From Metabacillus dongyingensis (GTDB taxonomy: Bacteria > Bacillota > Bacilli > Bacillales > Bacillaceae): 64,000 nt of DNA. Positions 50,404-60,004 of this stretch are shown here, in pieces. How positions within the stretch are numbered: the first letter of the stretch is position 1; each line of letters begins with the position of its first letter. The notes under the pieces were generated by a model, which was given only the letters and a program-made list of their open reading frames with translations, searched no databases and had not been told where the DNA came from. The stretch lies in the NCBI RefSeq assembly GCF_019933155.2, contig NZ_CP082944.1, forward strand, positions 1,676,001 to 1,740,000, given 5' to 3'. The translations under genes and the position numbers were made by a program.

Positions 50404-51410
50404 TAGGCATTTCATTTTATCTACAGGATCCAAATGCAGAAAAACAAATTGTTCATGCAGCAAAATCAGGAGTGAAGCGGGCGTTTACCTCGCTTCACAT
50501 CCCTGAAGAAAAAGGCAGTCTCGTTCAGAGGATGTCTGAGCTTCTAAAGCTAGCAGAGAGCCATAATATGGAGATTCATGCAGATGTTTCTTTAAAGACG
50601 CTAGATCACCTTGAAATCAGCAGATTCGAGGATTTATCATCGTATGGAATTAAAGGAATCCGGCTTGATGACGGGTTTAACTATGAAACAATCAAATCTT
50701 TATCAGACGTGTTTTCTCTCTCTCTTAATGCAAGCACGCTAACCGAAAAGGAGCTTCTGACTGTCCTTGGCAGCGGAATAAAATCAGACCGTCTCATTGC
50801 CTGGCACAATTTTTATCCAAGGCGTGAAACGGGGCTTGACGAAGTATTTTTTCATAAGCAAAATCAGATGTTCAAAAAATACGGCATCCCAATTGCGGCA
50901 TTTATTCCGGGTACAGAAACAAAACGCGGACCGCTTTTTGACGGCCTGCCTACACTTGAAAAGCACAGGGGCATAAACCCTTATGCAGCCGGCGTAGAAA
51001 TGCTGCAGCAAGTGGATGAAGTATTCATAGGGGATCCGGGCACAGAAGATGAGCTGCTCGAAAATCTTTCCATCTACGAAAATCAGAATATTCTTATAAT
51101 GAATGTTATTTCCAGTACTTTTAAAAGCGGAACGTATCAATTTCGACCTGATGCTTCAAGAGATGTATTCCGCCTTCAGGGTACACGCAGAACTTCAGAG
51201 GTAGTGCCCGAGAATACCATCGGACGTCAAATAGGTATGATTACGATGGATAATGACGGCTACGGGCGTTACAAGGGTGAAATTCAAATTTGCCGGCGGG
51301 ATTTGGAGGCAGACGAACGGGTGAATGTCATTGGACACGTTTCTTCAGAGGATTTGCCGCTGCTTGATCTGGCAATGCCAGGTCAAAAAGTGAAACTGGT
51401 TGTTTCATAA
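50400..51410 (+). CDS. mupG: 6-phospho-N-acetylmuramidase, DUF871 family
   Basis: Splits MurNAc-6-P-GlcNAc in the cytoplasm to MurNAc-6-P and GlcNAc, the role shown for S. aureus MupG. The N-terminal TIM barrel (residues 1-230) begins IGISFYLQDPNAEKQIVHAA and includes IHADVSLKTLDHL, GIKGIRLDDGF and the LIAWHNFYPRRETGLD strand; the C-terminal cyclophilin-like domain has NTIGRQIGMITMDNDGYGRYKGEIQI. The start is GTG overlapping the murP stop (GTGA), so translation is coupled. B. subtilis has no such gene between murP and amiE. Confidence 0.9.
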   Translation: MIGISFYLQDPNAEKQIVHAAKSGVKRAFTSLHIPEEKGSLVQRMSELLKLAESHNMEIHADVSLKTLDHLEISRFEDLSSYGIKGIRLDDGFNYETIKSLSDVFSLSLNASTLTEKELLTVLGSGIKSDRLIAWHNFYPRRETGLDEVFFHKQNQMFKKYGIPIAAFIPGTETKRGPLFDGLPTLEKHRGINPYAAGVEMLQQVDEVFIGDPGTEDELLENLSIYENQNILIMNVISSTFKSGTYQFRPDASRDVFRLQGTRRTSEVVPENTIGRQIGMITMDNDGYGRYKGEIQICRRDLEADERVNVIGHVSSEDLPLLDLAMPGQKVKLVVS

Positions 51411-51443
51411 GGTATTAAAATACGATTTCAAAGGGGAAACATA

Positions 51444-52802
51444 ATGAAAAAATGGACAAGCTGTGCACTAACTTCTGTTCTGGCCATCTCATTACTTGCA
51501 CCTTCTGCTTCTTTTGCAGAGCCAAATGAAAAAGCGTCGCCTCAAGCACATGTTCAGTATCCTGTATTAACAAAGGCAAAAAAGCCGGAGGAAGTCGGAT
51601 TTTCCTCTGAGAAGCTTGAAAAAGTCGATCAGCTGATTGAAAAAGAAGTAGCTGCAGGGTTTCCGGGAGCGGCACTGATTGTCATAAAAGACGGGAAAAT
51701 TGTGAAAAATGAGAGCTATGGCTATAAACAGAAATTTGACGGACATACACCGCTTAAGAAGTTTTTGAAAATGGAAAACGACACCCTGTTTGATCTTGCG
51801 TCCAATACGAAAATGTATGCGGCAAATTTTGCCCTTCAGAAGCTTGCGAGTGAGGGAAAGCTTGATATACATGCAAGAGTTCAGGAGTACATACCTGAAT
51901 TTAAAGACTCAGAAGCAGATGTGATTAAAGGGAAAGATACGATGCGGATCATTGATGTGCTTCACCACACTGCCGGTTTCAAACCAGACCCGCAGTACCA
52001 CAATCCTAATGTGTCGAAAGAGCTTTATTCCCAGGAACGAGAAAAAACGATTGAAAACATCAATAAAACTCCGCTTACATATGAGCCTGGGACACAAAAT
52101 GTCTACAGTGACGTTGACTATATGCTGCTTGGAACCATTGTGGAAAAAATTACAGGCCAAAAGCTTGATGAATATGTAGAAAACGAATTGTACAAGCCGC
52201 TTAATTTAAAAGATACGGTGTTTAATCCGCTGCAAAAAGGCTTCAAGCCTAAGGAGATTGCGGCTACTGAGCTATTAGGCAACACGCGTGACGGTGTGAT
52301 TAATTTCCCGAACATCCGCACTTATACGCTTCAAGGGGAAGTGCATGATGAAAAAGCGTTCTATTCAATGGAGGGTGTTTCCGGTCATGCAGGCTTATTC
52401 TCTACAACCAGTGATCTCGCTGTTCTTCTGCAGGTGATGCTGAACGGCGGCGGCTACGGAAATGAAAAATTGTTTGATGAAGAAACGATTGAAGAATTCG
52501 TTGCCCCATCTGAAAAGAATGCGACTTATGGTCTCGGCTGGAGATTAAACGGCAATGACAGCATGGACTGGATGTTCAGCAAATATGCAAGCAACAGTGC
52601 TTACGGACATACAGGATGGACAGGTACTGTGACAATTATTGACCCTGAACAGGATTTGGGAATCGTCCTGCTCACGAATAAAAAGCATTCGCCGCTCGTG
52701 AATCCTGCTGCTAACTCCAATCAATTTTTCGGAGATCTTTTCACAACAGGAAGTTATGGAAGTGTTGTAACAGCTGTTTACGAAGCTTTAGAATCTAATT
52801 AA
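51444..52802 (+). CDS. amiE: secreted amidase of the serine beta-lactamase fold (AmiE/YbbE)
   Basis: Removes stem peptide from MurNAc after NagZ has trimmed the glycan, as shown for B. subtilis AmiE. Signal peptide residues 1-26 (ASFA-E). Beta-lactamase-like triad: nucleophile Ser120 and Lys123 in SNTK, Tyr221 in YSD, and the HTG element in YGHTGWTGT. 452 residues. AAAGGGG precedes the ATG, 33 bp after mupG. It acts outside the cell with the next two gene products. Confidence 0.92.
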   Translation: MKKWTSCALTSVLAISLLAPSASFAEPNEKASPQAHVQYPVLTKAKKPEEVGFSSEKLEKVDQLIEKEVAAGFPGAALIVIKDGKIVKNESYGYKQKFDGHTPLKKFLKMENDTLFDLASNTKMYAANFALQKLASEGKLDIHARVQEYIPEFKDSEADVIKGKDTMRIIDVLHHTAGFKPDPQYHNPNVSKELYSQEREKTIENINKTPLTYEPGTQNVYSDVDYMLLGTIVEKITGQKLDEYVENELYKPLNLKDTVFNPLQKGFKPKEIAATELLGNTRDGVINFPNIRTYTLQGEVHDEKAFYSMEGVSGHAGLFSTTSDLAVLLQVMLNGGGYGNEKLFDEETIEEFVAPSEKNATYGLGWRLNGNDSMDWMFSKYASNSAYGHTGWTGTVTIIDPEQDLGIVLLTNKKHSPLVNPAANSNQFFGDLFTTGSYGSVVTAVYEALESN

Positions 52803-52820
52803 TAAAAAGGGGATGGGAAC

Positions 52821-54740
52821 ATGTTTAAAAAGAAATGGGCAGCAGCCGCTTTGGCTGCAGTGCTTTCAGTTTCCGCTTTAGCCGGCATCAAACCTGCTGA
52901 AGCGTCAGCTGAAGCAGATGTAAAAGCCATTGTTGAAGGTATGACGGTTGAAGAAAAAGTGGGTCAAATGCTTATGCCGGATTTCCGCAACTGGCAAAAA
53001 CAAGGGGAAAGTAAAGCTGCTGGCTTTACAGTTATGAATGATGAAGTAGGAAGCATCATTCAGAAATATCATTTAGGCGGCGTCATTCTATTTGCTGAAA
53101 ACGTCGTGGGAACGGAGCAAACAGCCCGCTTGACAGATGGTCTGCAAAAAGCGAGCCCTGAACTTCCGCTTTTTATTACCATTGATCAAGAAGGCGGAAT
53201 CGTAACACGCCTTCAAACCGGAACGAACCTGCCCGGCAATATGGCTCTCGGTGCAGCAAGAAGTGAAAAGTATGCCTATCAGACTGGCGAAATCATTGGA
53301 AAAGAATTATCGTCACTTGGCGTCAATGTAAACTTCGGTCCATCTGTAGATGTAAACAACAACCCTGGAAATCCTGTAATCGGAGTACGCTCATACAGCT
53401 CAAACCCTGAGCTTGTTTCTAAGCTAGGTATCCAAACCATTAAAGGACTCCAAAGCCAAAACATGGCTGCAACAACAAAGCATTTCCCGGGACATGGCGA
53501 TACGGCTACTGACAGCCATTACGGTCTTCCGCTAGTTACACATGACAAGGAAAGATTGCGTTCTGTGGAACTTGTGCCTTTCCAGAAAGCGATTGATGAA
53601 GGCGTGGATATGGTCATGACAGCCCACGTACAATTCCCTGCATTTGATGATACAACGTATATCAGCAAAAAAGACGGCCAGGAAATTTTGGTTCCAGCCA
53701 CTCTTTCCAAAAAAGTGCTGACAGGCTTGCTCCGCGAGGAAATGGGCTTTGAAGGTGTCATCGTCACAGATGCGCTGAACATGAAAGCTATCGCTGACAA
53801 CTTTGGCCAGGAAGAAGCCGTTGTTTTAGCTTTAAAATCAGGTGTGGATATTGCGTTAATGCCTGCACAGGTCAACTCGCTTGAAATGGAAAAGAATTTA
53901 GCCTCTGTATTTAACGCAGTAAAAGAGGCCATTGAAACAGGTGACCTTCCGATTGAACAGGTAAATGCTTCAGTTGAGAGAATCCTTGAACTTAAAGTCA
54001 AACGCGGTATTTTAACTCCTGATCACACGCCGATCGACGAAAAAGTTGAAAATGCTCTGAACGTTGTTGGAAATCAGGATCATTTGAATAAAGAAAAGAA
54101 AATGGCGGAGGATGCTGTAACTCTTTTGAAAAATGAAGACAAAACCCTTCCTTTCAAACCAAAGAAAAATGATAAAATCCTTGTGCTCGCTCCTTTTGCT
54201 GATCAAGTAGAAGCGATGACAAGAAGCATAAAAGAATTAAAGGGCAAGAAGAAAAATGTTGAAGTGACAGGCTATGCCTTCTCAAATAAATCATTTAATG
54301 ATGAAGTAGCTGCGATGATTGATGAAGCGGACTATGTAATTACCGGCTCTTATGTTGTTAAAAATGATCCTGCTGTAAATGATGGCGTAATCGATGACAG
54401 TGTTCAGGACTCCAGTAAATGGGCAACGGCTTTCCCGAGAGCGGTTATGAAAGATGCAGAAGCCAAGAAAAAAGAATTTGTATTAATGAGTTTGCGCAAC
54501 CCTTATGATGCAGCGAATTTTGAAGAAGCTAAAGCTGTGCTTGCGGTTTATGGATTTAAAGGCTATTCAAATGGAGCTTACAGACAGCCGAATATTCCGG
54601 CGGGCATTAAAACGATCTTTGGCGAATCAAAGCCAAAAGGTAAATTGCCTGTAGATATTCCATCCGTTACTCAACCAGATGAAATTCTTTATCCGTTTGG
54701 CCATGGACTCGATATTCGTTCAGGCAAGCAGCTTAAATAA
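52821..54740 (+). CDS. nagZ: secreted beta-N-acetylglucosaminidase, GH3 (NagZ)
   Basis: Releases terminal GlcNAc from muropeptide chains outside the cell. Signal peptide residues 1-30 (AEASA). The GH3 barrel carries the loop [16 protein letters not shown] with the Asp231-His233 acid/base dyad and the nucleophile Asp317 in [10 protein letters not shown]; a second alpha/beta domain (about 420-639) is the longer form seen in Bacillus rather than the single-domain enzyme of enterics. 639 residues against 642 in B. subtilis. AAAAGGGG precedes the ATG. Confidence 0.95.
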   Translation: MFKKKWAAAALAAVLSVSALAGIKPAEASAEADVKAIVEGMTVEEKVGQMLMPDFRNWQKQGESKAAGFTVMNDEVGSIIQKYHLGGVILFAENVVGTEQTARLTDGLQKASPELPLFITIDQEGGIVTRLQTGTNLPGNMALGAARSEKYAYQTGEIIGKELSSLGVNVNFGPSVDVNNNPGNPVIGVRSYSSNPELVSKLGIQTIKGLQSQNMAATTKHFPGHGDTATDSHYGLPLVTHDKERLRSVELVPFQKAIDEGVDMVMTAHVQFPAFDDTTYISKKDGQEILVPATLSKKVLTGLLREEMGFEGVIVTDALNMKAIADNFGQEEAVVLALKSGVDIALMPAQVNSLEMEKNLASVFNAVKEAIETGDLPIEQVNASVERILELKVKRGILTPDHTPIDEKVENALNVVGNQDHLNKEKKMAEDAVTLLKNEDKTLPFKPKKNDKILVLAPFADQVEAMTRSIKELKGKKKNVEVTGYAFSNKSFNDEVAAMIDEADYVITGSYVVKNDPAVNDGVIDDSVQDSSKWATAFPRAVMKDAEAKKKEFVLMSLRNPYDAANFEEAKAVLAVYGFKGYSNGAYRQPNIPAGIKTIFGESKPKGKLPVDIPSVTQPDEILYPFGHGLDIRSGKQLK

Positions 54741-54765
54741 TCCGATTTGAAAGGGAGAGGTTTCA

Positions 54766-56007
54766 TTGAAACGAATTCTTGTGCTGATAACGATTCTGAT
54801 GCTTGCGCTAAGTGCTTTGCCTGCAGCAAAAGATGTTGCTGCCCATAAGGAAAAGAAAAAGAATAAAGTTACTCCTGGCGTTGAGGTCCTTTTAGATGAT
54901 CAAAAAGAGCTCTTGAAAGGCAAAAAAGTCGGCTTAATTACGAATCCGACAGGCATTGACTCAAAACTGAACAGCATTGTGGACTTGCTGCACAATGATC
55001 CGGATATTGAACTGACAGCCTTATTCGGTCCGGAGCATGGGGTGCGCGGGGATGCTCAAGCTGGATCTTACGTCGAATTCTATATTGATGAAAAAACTGG
55101 CTTGCCTGTCTACAGCCTTTATGGACAGACAAAAAAACCAACACCTGAAATGCTTGAAAATGTTGAAGTCCTTCTTTTTGATATCCAGGATGTAGGAACC
55201 CGGCACTATACGTACATTTATACAATGGCTTATGCCATGGAAGCGGCAAAAGAGAATAACATTCCGATTGTCGTGCTTGACCGTCCGAATCCGCAAGGCG
55301 GACTTTCAGTTGACGGACCCGTTCTGGAGCCTGAGGCCGCATCTTTTATCGGGCTTTATCCAATTCCAACAAAGCATGGAATGACAATAGGCGAGCTTGC
55401 CAATTTCTTTAATGAAGAGTTTGAAATTGGAGCAGACCTGACAGTTGTCAAAATGAAAGGGTGGAAGCGCTCCATGGATTACGACGACACTGGACTTCCA
55501 TTTGTCCTGCCGTCTCCTAACATGCCAACTGTTTCAACAACAATTGTTTACCCGGCAACTGGTCTGATTGAAGGAACAAACATGTCGGAAGGACGCGGAA
55601 CAACCAAGCCGTTTGAACTAATCGGAGCACCATATATCAACAGCACAGACCTTGCAGCAGAACTGAACTCCCTCAGTCTTCCAGGCGTGAAATTCAGAGC
55701 TGCATCCTTTACACCGACATTCTCAAAACATGCCGGGAAACTTAGTCATGGCGTAGAGATTTATGTAACTGACCGCGAAGAATTTGATGCAATTCCAACA
55801 GGTCTTCACATCATCAAAACGATTCATGACATGTATCCAAATGACTTCCAATTTCTATCTAACAACTTCTTCGATAAATTGATCGGAAACGACTGGGTCA
55901 GACCAATGATCCTTGAAGGAGCATCCGTAGCTGAAATTATGAATGAATACCAGGTTGAGCAGGATGAATTTAAAAAGGTTCGAAAAGAGTATTTGATTTA
56001 TAAGTAA
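54766..56007 (+). CDS. namZ: secreted exo-beta-N-acetylmuramidase, DUF1343 (NamZ)
   Basis: Cuts MurNAc from the non-reducing end of peptidoglycan chains, as shown for B. subtilis NamZ (YbbC). Signal peptide about residues 1-27. DUF1343 landmarks are GVEVLLDDQKELLKGKKVGLITNPTG, LFGPEHGVRGDAQAG, LLFDIQDVGTRHYTYI, VVLDRPNPQGG and GTNMSEGRGTTKPFELIGAP. 413 residues. TTG start with GGGAGAGG upstream. Last gene of the operon, followed by a strong terminator. Confidence 0.93.
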   Translation: MKRILVLITILMLALSALPAAKDVAAHKEKKKNKVTPGVEVLLDDQKELLKGKKVGLITNPTGIDSKLNSIVDLLHNDPDIELTALFGPEHGVRGDAQAGSYVEFYIDEKTGLPVYSLYGQTKKPTPEMLENVEVLLFDIQDVGTRHYTYIYTMAYAMEAAKENNIPIVVLDRPNPQGGLSVDGPVLEPEAASFIGLYPIPTKHGMTIGELANFFNEEFEIGADLTVVKMKGWKRSMDYDDTGLPFVLPSPNMPTVSTTIVYPATGLIEGTNMSEGRGTTKPFELIGAPYINSTDLAAELNSLSLPGVKFRAASFTPTFSKHAGKLSHGVEIYVTDREEFDAIPTGLHIIKTIHDMYPNDFQFLSNNFFDKLIGNDWVRPMILEGASVAEIMNEYQVEQDEFKKVRKEYLIYK

Positions 56008-56016
56008 TAGGTTATC

Positions 56017-56052
56017 AAAGGATGAAATCATGCCGATTTCATCCTTTTTTTT
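56017..56052 (+). terminator. intrinsic terminator of the mur operon
   Basis: AAAGGATGAAATC and GATTTCATCCTTT, 5-nt loop, T8. Confidence 0.92.
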
Positions 56053-56304
56053 ATTTGAAAGCTGCCATCAGTTCCTGCAGTCAGCCGGCTCTGTTTAATA
56101 GCTGGAAATTCGGCAGAATGTACAAATAAATACAAGGATAGCGGATTACAAAGATCATCACTTGATAAGACAAAAAATTAAAAAATAGATTGTAACTTCT
56201 GTTTCATCTAGATAGAATTAATCAATAAATTGGTTTAGTAGAGATGAAGAACATTCAATCAAACACTGAACAACTGCGAAAGTTTATTGATTTTTTATAA
56301 TATT

Positions 56305-56349
56305 TTGTGCATTTGTATCATTTATCCTCATTTAATCCTCGCCTATACT
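56305..56349 (+). promoter_or_regulatory. promoter of the sugar ABC operon with shared upstream motif
   Basis: TTTATC, 17-nt spacer, TATACT. TTGTGCATTTGTATCAT lies directly upstream (GTGCAT starts 37 bp before the -10 box) and recurs at 61633. The poor -35 fits activation by the encoded response regulator. The 56053-56300 stretch before it shows nothing else. Confidence 0.6.
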
Positions 56350-56376
56350 TAAAAAAAGAAGATAAAAGGAGGATTT

Positions 56377-57327
56377 ATGAAACCGATAAATGAAAGCGTA
56401 ATCACAAATGTTATCAATCAACCTAAAGTACGTGTAAAAAGACAGAAAAAGTGGGATGCGCCATTAACGGGCTACTTGTTTATATCACCTTGGCTTCTTG
56501 GACTTTTTTTGCTTACTCTCTATCCGATGCTTCAGTCGCTGTATTTTTCTTTTACAGATTATTCATTGCTCGAAGCCCCAAATTGGGTCGGAATAGAAAA
56601 TTATCAGAAGATATTTTTAGAGGATAAACTTTTCTATAAATCGTTATCCATTACTCTATTTTTTGTCATTCTGTCAGTACCTCTCAAACTAATAACTGCA
56701 CTTCTTATGGCCATGTTTTTAAACCAGAAGCTAAAAGGAATCTCTATTTATAGAACGCTTGTCTATTTGCCGTCTTTGATTGGTACAAGTGTAGCAGTAG
56801 CCATCCTTTGGAGCAATATCTTTGGTTCAGACGGTATTGTAAATGGAGCTCTTTCGTTATTCGGAATATCTGGGCGCAGCTGGATTGGCAGTCCTGATAC
56901 TGCACTTGGTACATTAATTTTGCTGGTTGTTTGGCAATTTGGTTCTTCAATGGTTATTTTCCTGGCAGGATTAAAACAGATCTCACCTGAATTATATGAA
57001 GCTTCGGCTGTTGATGGAGCAACAAAAATCAGGCAGTTCTTCCTTATTACTCTTCCAATGCTTTCACCAGTCATTTTGTTTAATCTCGTGCTTCAAACCA
57101 TCGGTTCATTTCAAATGTTTACACAGGCGTTTGTGATTACAAAAGGCGGTCCTATTCAATCTACCTATATGTTTGCCCTTTACTTATACGAAAGAGCCTT
57201 TGCAAGATTTGAAATGGGATATGCTTCAGCACTGGCCTGGATTCTTCTGGTTATTATTGGAATCGTCACTGCCCTTATTTTTATTTCCTCCCGCTATTGG
57301 GTATTTTACGAATCGGAGAAAGGATGA
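56377..57327 (+). CDS. carbohydrate ABC transporter permease 1 (LplB/UgpA type)
   Basis: Six-helix membrane subunit of a CUT1 sugar importer, 316 residues. LTGYLFISPWLLGLFLLTLYP opens the first helix, and EASAVDGATKIRQFFLITLPMLSP is the EAA loop that contacts the ATPase. AAAGGAGG precedes the ATG. No ATPase gene is present in the window, so a shared MsmX-type ATPase is expected. A perfect cre box covers codons 5-10. Substrate unknown; the neighbouring mur operon and a YesMN-type system are the only clues. Confidence 0.9.
   Translation: MKPINESVITNVINQPKVRVKRQKKWDAPLTGYLFISPWLLGLFLLTLYPMLQSLYFSFTDYSLLEAPNWVGIENYQKIFLEDKLFYKSLSITLFFVILSVPLKLITALLMAMFLNQKLKGISIYRTLVYLPSLIGTSVAVAILWSNIFGSDGIVNGALSLFGISGRSWIGSPDTALGTLILLVVWQFGSSMVIFLAGLKQISPELYEASAVDGATKIRQFFLITLPMLSPVILFNLVLQTIGSFQMFTQAFVITKGGPIQSTYMFALYLYERAFARFEMGYASALAWILLVIIGIVTALIFISSRYWVFYESEKG
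56390..56404 (+). promoter_or_regulatory. cre site (CcpA) inside the first permease codons
   Basis: ATGAAAGCGTAATCA matches WTGNAANCGNWNNCW fully and lies about 41 bp after the -10 box, a road-block position. Confidence 0.7.
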
Positions 57328-58166
57328 GATTGATGAAAAAGAAATGGGTTTCTCATATCACTCTTTTGCTTGTATGTCTTTTTATGATCTATCCGATCGT
57401 ATGGTGGTTCGGTGCTGCCTTTAAATCAAATGAAGAAATTGATTCCATTCATTTCTTTCCGATAAACCCGACATTCTCAAATTTTATTGATGGCTGGTAT
57501 GCCATCCCTGGGTTTACCTTCACTCAATTCTATTTGAATACATTTGAATTAATTGCAGGCGTATTATTTACTACATTAATTTCATGCAGTCTTGTTGCTT
57601 TTGCTTTTGCCCGTCTTGATTTTCCATTGAAGAAATTTTGGTTTTCAATTGTTTTGGTCACGTTAATGCTGCCGAGTCAGATTACGCTGGTTCCCCAATA
57701 TGATATGTTTAACGCTTTCGGATGGGTCAATACATACTTGCCGTTCATCGTGCCCCATACGCTGGCCGGTGGAATAGGGGGATCCTTTTTCATCTTTTTA
57801 CTGGTTCAGTTTATAAGGGGAATTCCAAAAGAATTGGATGAGGCTGCAAAAATAGACGGCTGCTCGTGGTTTGGCATTTATTTTAGAATCATATTGCCTC
57901 TCATGAAGCCGCCTCTAGTTACAGTTGCCATTTACTGCTTCTTATGGAATTGGGACGATTTTTTAGGACAGCTGATCTATATCAACTCGGTTGATAAATA
58001 TACTGTCGGCCTGGCACTCAAAATGTTTGTTGACACCAATACATCCGTACCCTGGGGTCAGTTATTTGCAATGTCGCTTCTATCCGTTGTACCTGCAATC
58101 CTTATCTTCTTCTTTGCCCAGAGGCATATCGTAGACGGGGTAGCTACATCTGGTTTAAAAGGATGA
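57324..58166 (+). CDS. carbohydrate ABC transporter permease 2 (LplC/UgpE type)
   Basis: Second channel subunit, about 280 residues with six helices. IYPIVWWFGAAFKSNEE is the usual opening, TLMLPSQITLVPQYDMFNAFGWVNTYLPFIVPH the central region and ELDEAAKIDGCSWFGIYFRIILPLMKPPL the EAA loop. The ATG overlapping the previous stop (ATGA) with GGAG 5 nt upstream is used; an ATG three codons later is an equal alternative. Partner of the preceding permease. Confidence 0.88.
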   Translation: MRLMKKKWVSHITLLLVCLFMIYPIVWWFGAAFKSNEEIDSIHFFPINPTFSNFIDGWYAIPGFTFTQFYLNTFELIAGVLFTTLISCSLVAFAFARLDFPLKKFWFSIVLVTLMLPSQITLVPQYDMFNAFGWVNTYLPFIVPHTLAGGIGGSFFIFLLVQFIRGIPKELDEAAKIDGCSWFGIYFRIILPLMKPPLVTVAIYCFLWNWDDFLGQLIYINSVDKYTVGLALKMFVDTNTSVPWGQLFAMSLLSVVPAILIFFFAQRHIVDGVATSGLKG

Positions 58167-58185
58167 AGTCATAGGATTAAAATGA

Positions 58186-58206
58186 GGCTGTTTAAACAGC
58201 CTTTTT
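58186..58206 (+). terminator. terminator between the permease and kinase genes
   Basis: GGCTG-TTT and AAA-CAGCC form a tight palindromic hairpin followed by T5. It probably lowers, rather than abolishes, transcription into the kinase gene, as no promoter is evident after it. Confidence 0.6.
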
Positions 58207-58243
58207 GCCATTTTATCCATACATTAAAAGAGGGAGTCCCTAC

Positions 58244-60004
58244 ATGAAAAGTCCATTTAAACGCTATCCCATTCGAAATGTATTCTTTCTTGCTTTTGCA
58301 GGATTTGTTACGCTCCTTTTAGTTACGATCGTGATTGTCAGCTATCAAGTATCTATTTCACAAATGCAAAATAATACCTCGCATTATCAGCAGAAGCTAT
58401 TAAGAGAAATGAATGAACAAATCAGTATTCAAAAAAAAGCAATCGAACAAGTTTCCTTGGCCATGACGAGAAACAGTGATTTACAGGAATATCTCCAAGG
58501 AAAAAAAGATAATTATTCTTCTTACAAAAGCATTTCGAGCATCAATGCTTCATTTTTTGATCTTGTTTTTAGTATGCCTATGATTGATTCGATTCATCTG
58601 TATTTAAAAGACCCTCCTTTAAGAGATCAAGAAGGTCCTATCCGTTATTATTCCATTGATCAATACAGCCGGACCGGCTGGCTGAACCGCCTTGATCATG
58701 CTGATTTTTCATGGCTTGAAAAACATAGAATTCAATCTCCGCAAGGGACAATATCCGTCATCAGTTTTGCAAGGAAAGTATATTCATTAAATGGAAAGGC
58801 AGAAGGCGTATTAGTAGTGAACATCAAATCGTCCAGTTTTGGAAAAATGCTCGAAGATGAAAATGGAAAAGTGAATCGCATTTTGGTTGACTCCTCACAG
58901 CTGCCCATTGCTTCCATTGGCAAAATCGACATTGAGGATGCCCTCGGCACAATTGGCGATATTGAAAAGAATGAAGACGCTGACCTTAATTCGGATGGGT
59001 TTATGCGTTATGAAGATAAGTTTGTAGTGTGGTCAAAACTATTTAATAATGATTGGCTTTTAGTAGAAATAACTCCTTGGAAGGAAATCGCAAAAAACAG
59101 TTTAGAACTGGCAGGCATTCTTTTTCTGATAGGATTAATCGCTATCCTGCTTGTTGTTCTGTTAACGTTTTATCTAACAAAACAATTTACGAAACCGTTT
59201 AAAGCCCTCCTTGAAAACATGGATGAATTTTCGATAAGTGAAAAAGAGCTTCAGCTGCCAAACGACTATCAAAATGAATTTGGCACTTTATTTACAGGAT
59301 ATAAAAAAATGATCCTGAGGATAAAGAAGTTATACGAAGATCTCGAAGTGGAGTTCAACGAGAAAAGAAGGGCAGAAGTTGCTGCTCTTCAAGCTAATAT
59401 CAACCCGCACTTTTTATATAATACTCTCGATCAATTGAATTGGATGGCTATTGCAGAAGGACAGGTGCAAATAAGCCGCGTTCTTGAACTAATGGGAAAG
59501 ATGTTTCGGGTGGGTTTATCTAATGGTGAAAATTTCATCCATTTAAAAGATGAATTAATTCATCTGGAATCCTATCTTCAAATTCAGCAAATTCGCTTAG
59601 ATCATCGTTTTGATTATCGGATTGATATTCCCGACTCATTCCTTCAATGTTATATCCCAAAGATGACGCTGCAGCCATTTGTTGAAAATGCTCTTATACA
59701 TGGTCTTCATAATAAAGATTCAGGATTCATTATTATTAAAGTTTACGAGGTTCAAAATAATTTACTGATAACAATCAAGGATAATGGAGCTGGTCTTAAA
59801 AAGAATCATCCTATTAAAAAAGTAAACACAGGCGGATATGGGATAAGAAATGTCAGAGACAGGCTGTTTGCTTATTTTGGGCCATCATATACTGTTACGC
59901 TCTATGGCGAGGAGAATATTGGCACGACAGCTTTAATTAAAATTCCAAAACAAGTGATCTTAGGGGATGGTGATAGCAATGTGGAGAGTCGTAATTGTGG
60001 ATGA
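58244..60004 (+). CDS. YesM-type sensor histidine kinase
   Basis: Membrane sensor of 586 residues. Helices at about 14-36 and 285-310 flank an extracellular sensing domain of about 250 residues (dCACHE-like); a HAMP linker follows (TKQFTKPFKALLENMDEF). The phospho-acceptor is His389 in NINPHFLYNTLDQLNWMA, the His_kinase type of the LytS/YesM class, and the ATPase domain has LQPFVENALIHG and TIKDNGAGL. GAGGGAG precedes the chosen ATG; 13 in-frame upstream codons overlap the terminator. It pairs with the next gene and probably senses a sugar or its loaded binding protein. Confidence 0.9.
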   Translation: MKSPFKRYPIRNVFFLAFAGFVTLLLVTIVIVSYQVSISQMQNNTSHYQQKLLREMNEQISIQKKAIEQVSLAMTRNSDLQEYLQGKKDNYSSYKSISSINASFFDLVFSMPMIDSIHLYLKDPPLRDQEGPIRYYSIDQYSRTGWLNRLDHADFSWLEKHRIQSPQGTISVISFARKVYSLNGKAEGVLVVNIKSSSFGKMLEDENGKVNRILVDSSQLPIASIGKIDIEDALGTIGDIEKNEDADLNSDGFMRYEDKFVVWSKLFNNDWLLVEITPWKEIAKNSLELAGILFLIGLIAILLVVLLTFYLTKQFTKPFKALLENMDEFSISEKELQLPNDYQNEFGTLFTGYKKMILRIKKLYEDLEVEFNEKRRAEVAALQANINPHFLYNTLDQLNWMAIAEGQVQISRVLELMGKMFRVGLSNGENFIHLKDELIHLESYLQIQQIRLDHRFDYRIDIPDSFLQCYIPKMTLQPFVENALIHGLHNKDSGFIIIKVYEVQNNLLITIKDNGAGLKKNHPIKKVNTGGYGIRNVRDRLFAYFGPSYTVTLYGEENIGTTALIKIPKQVILGDGDSNVESRNCG

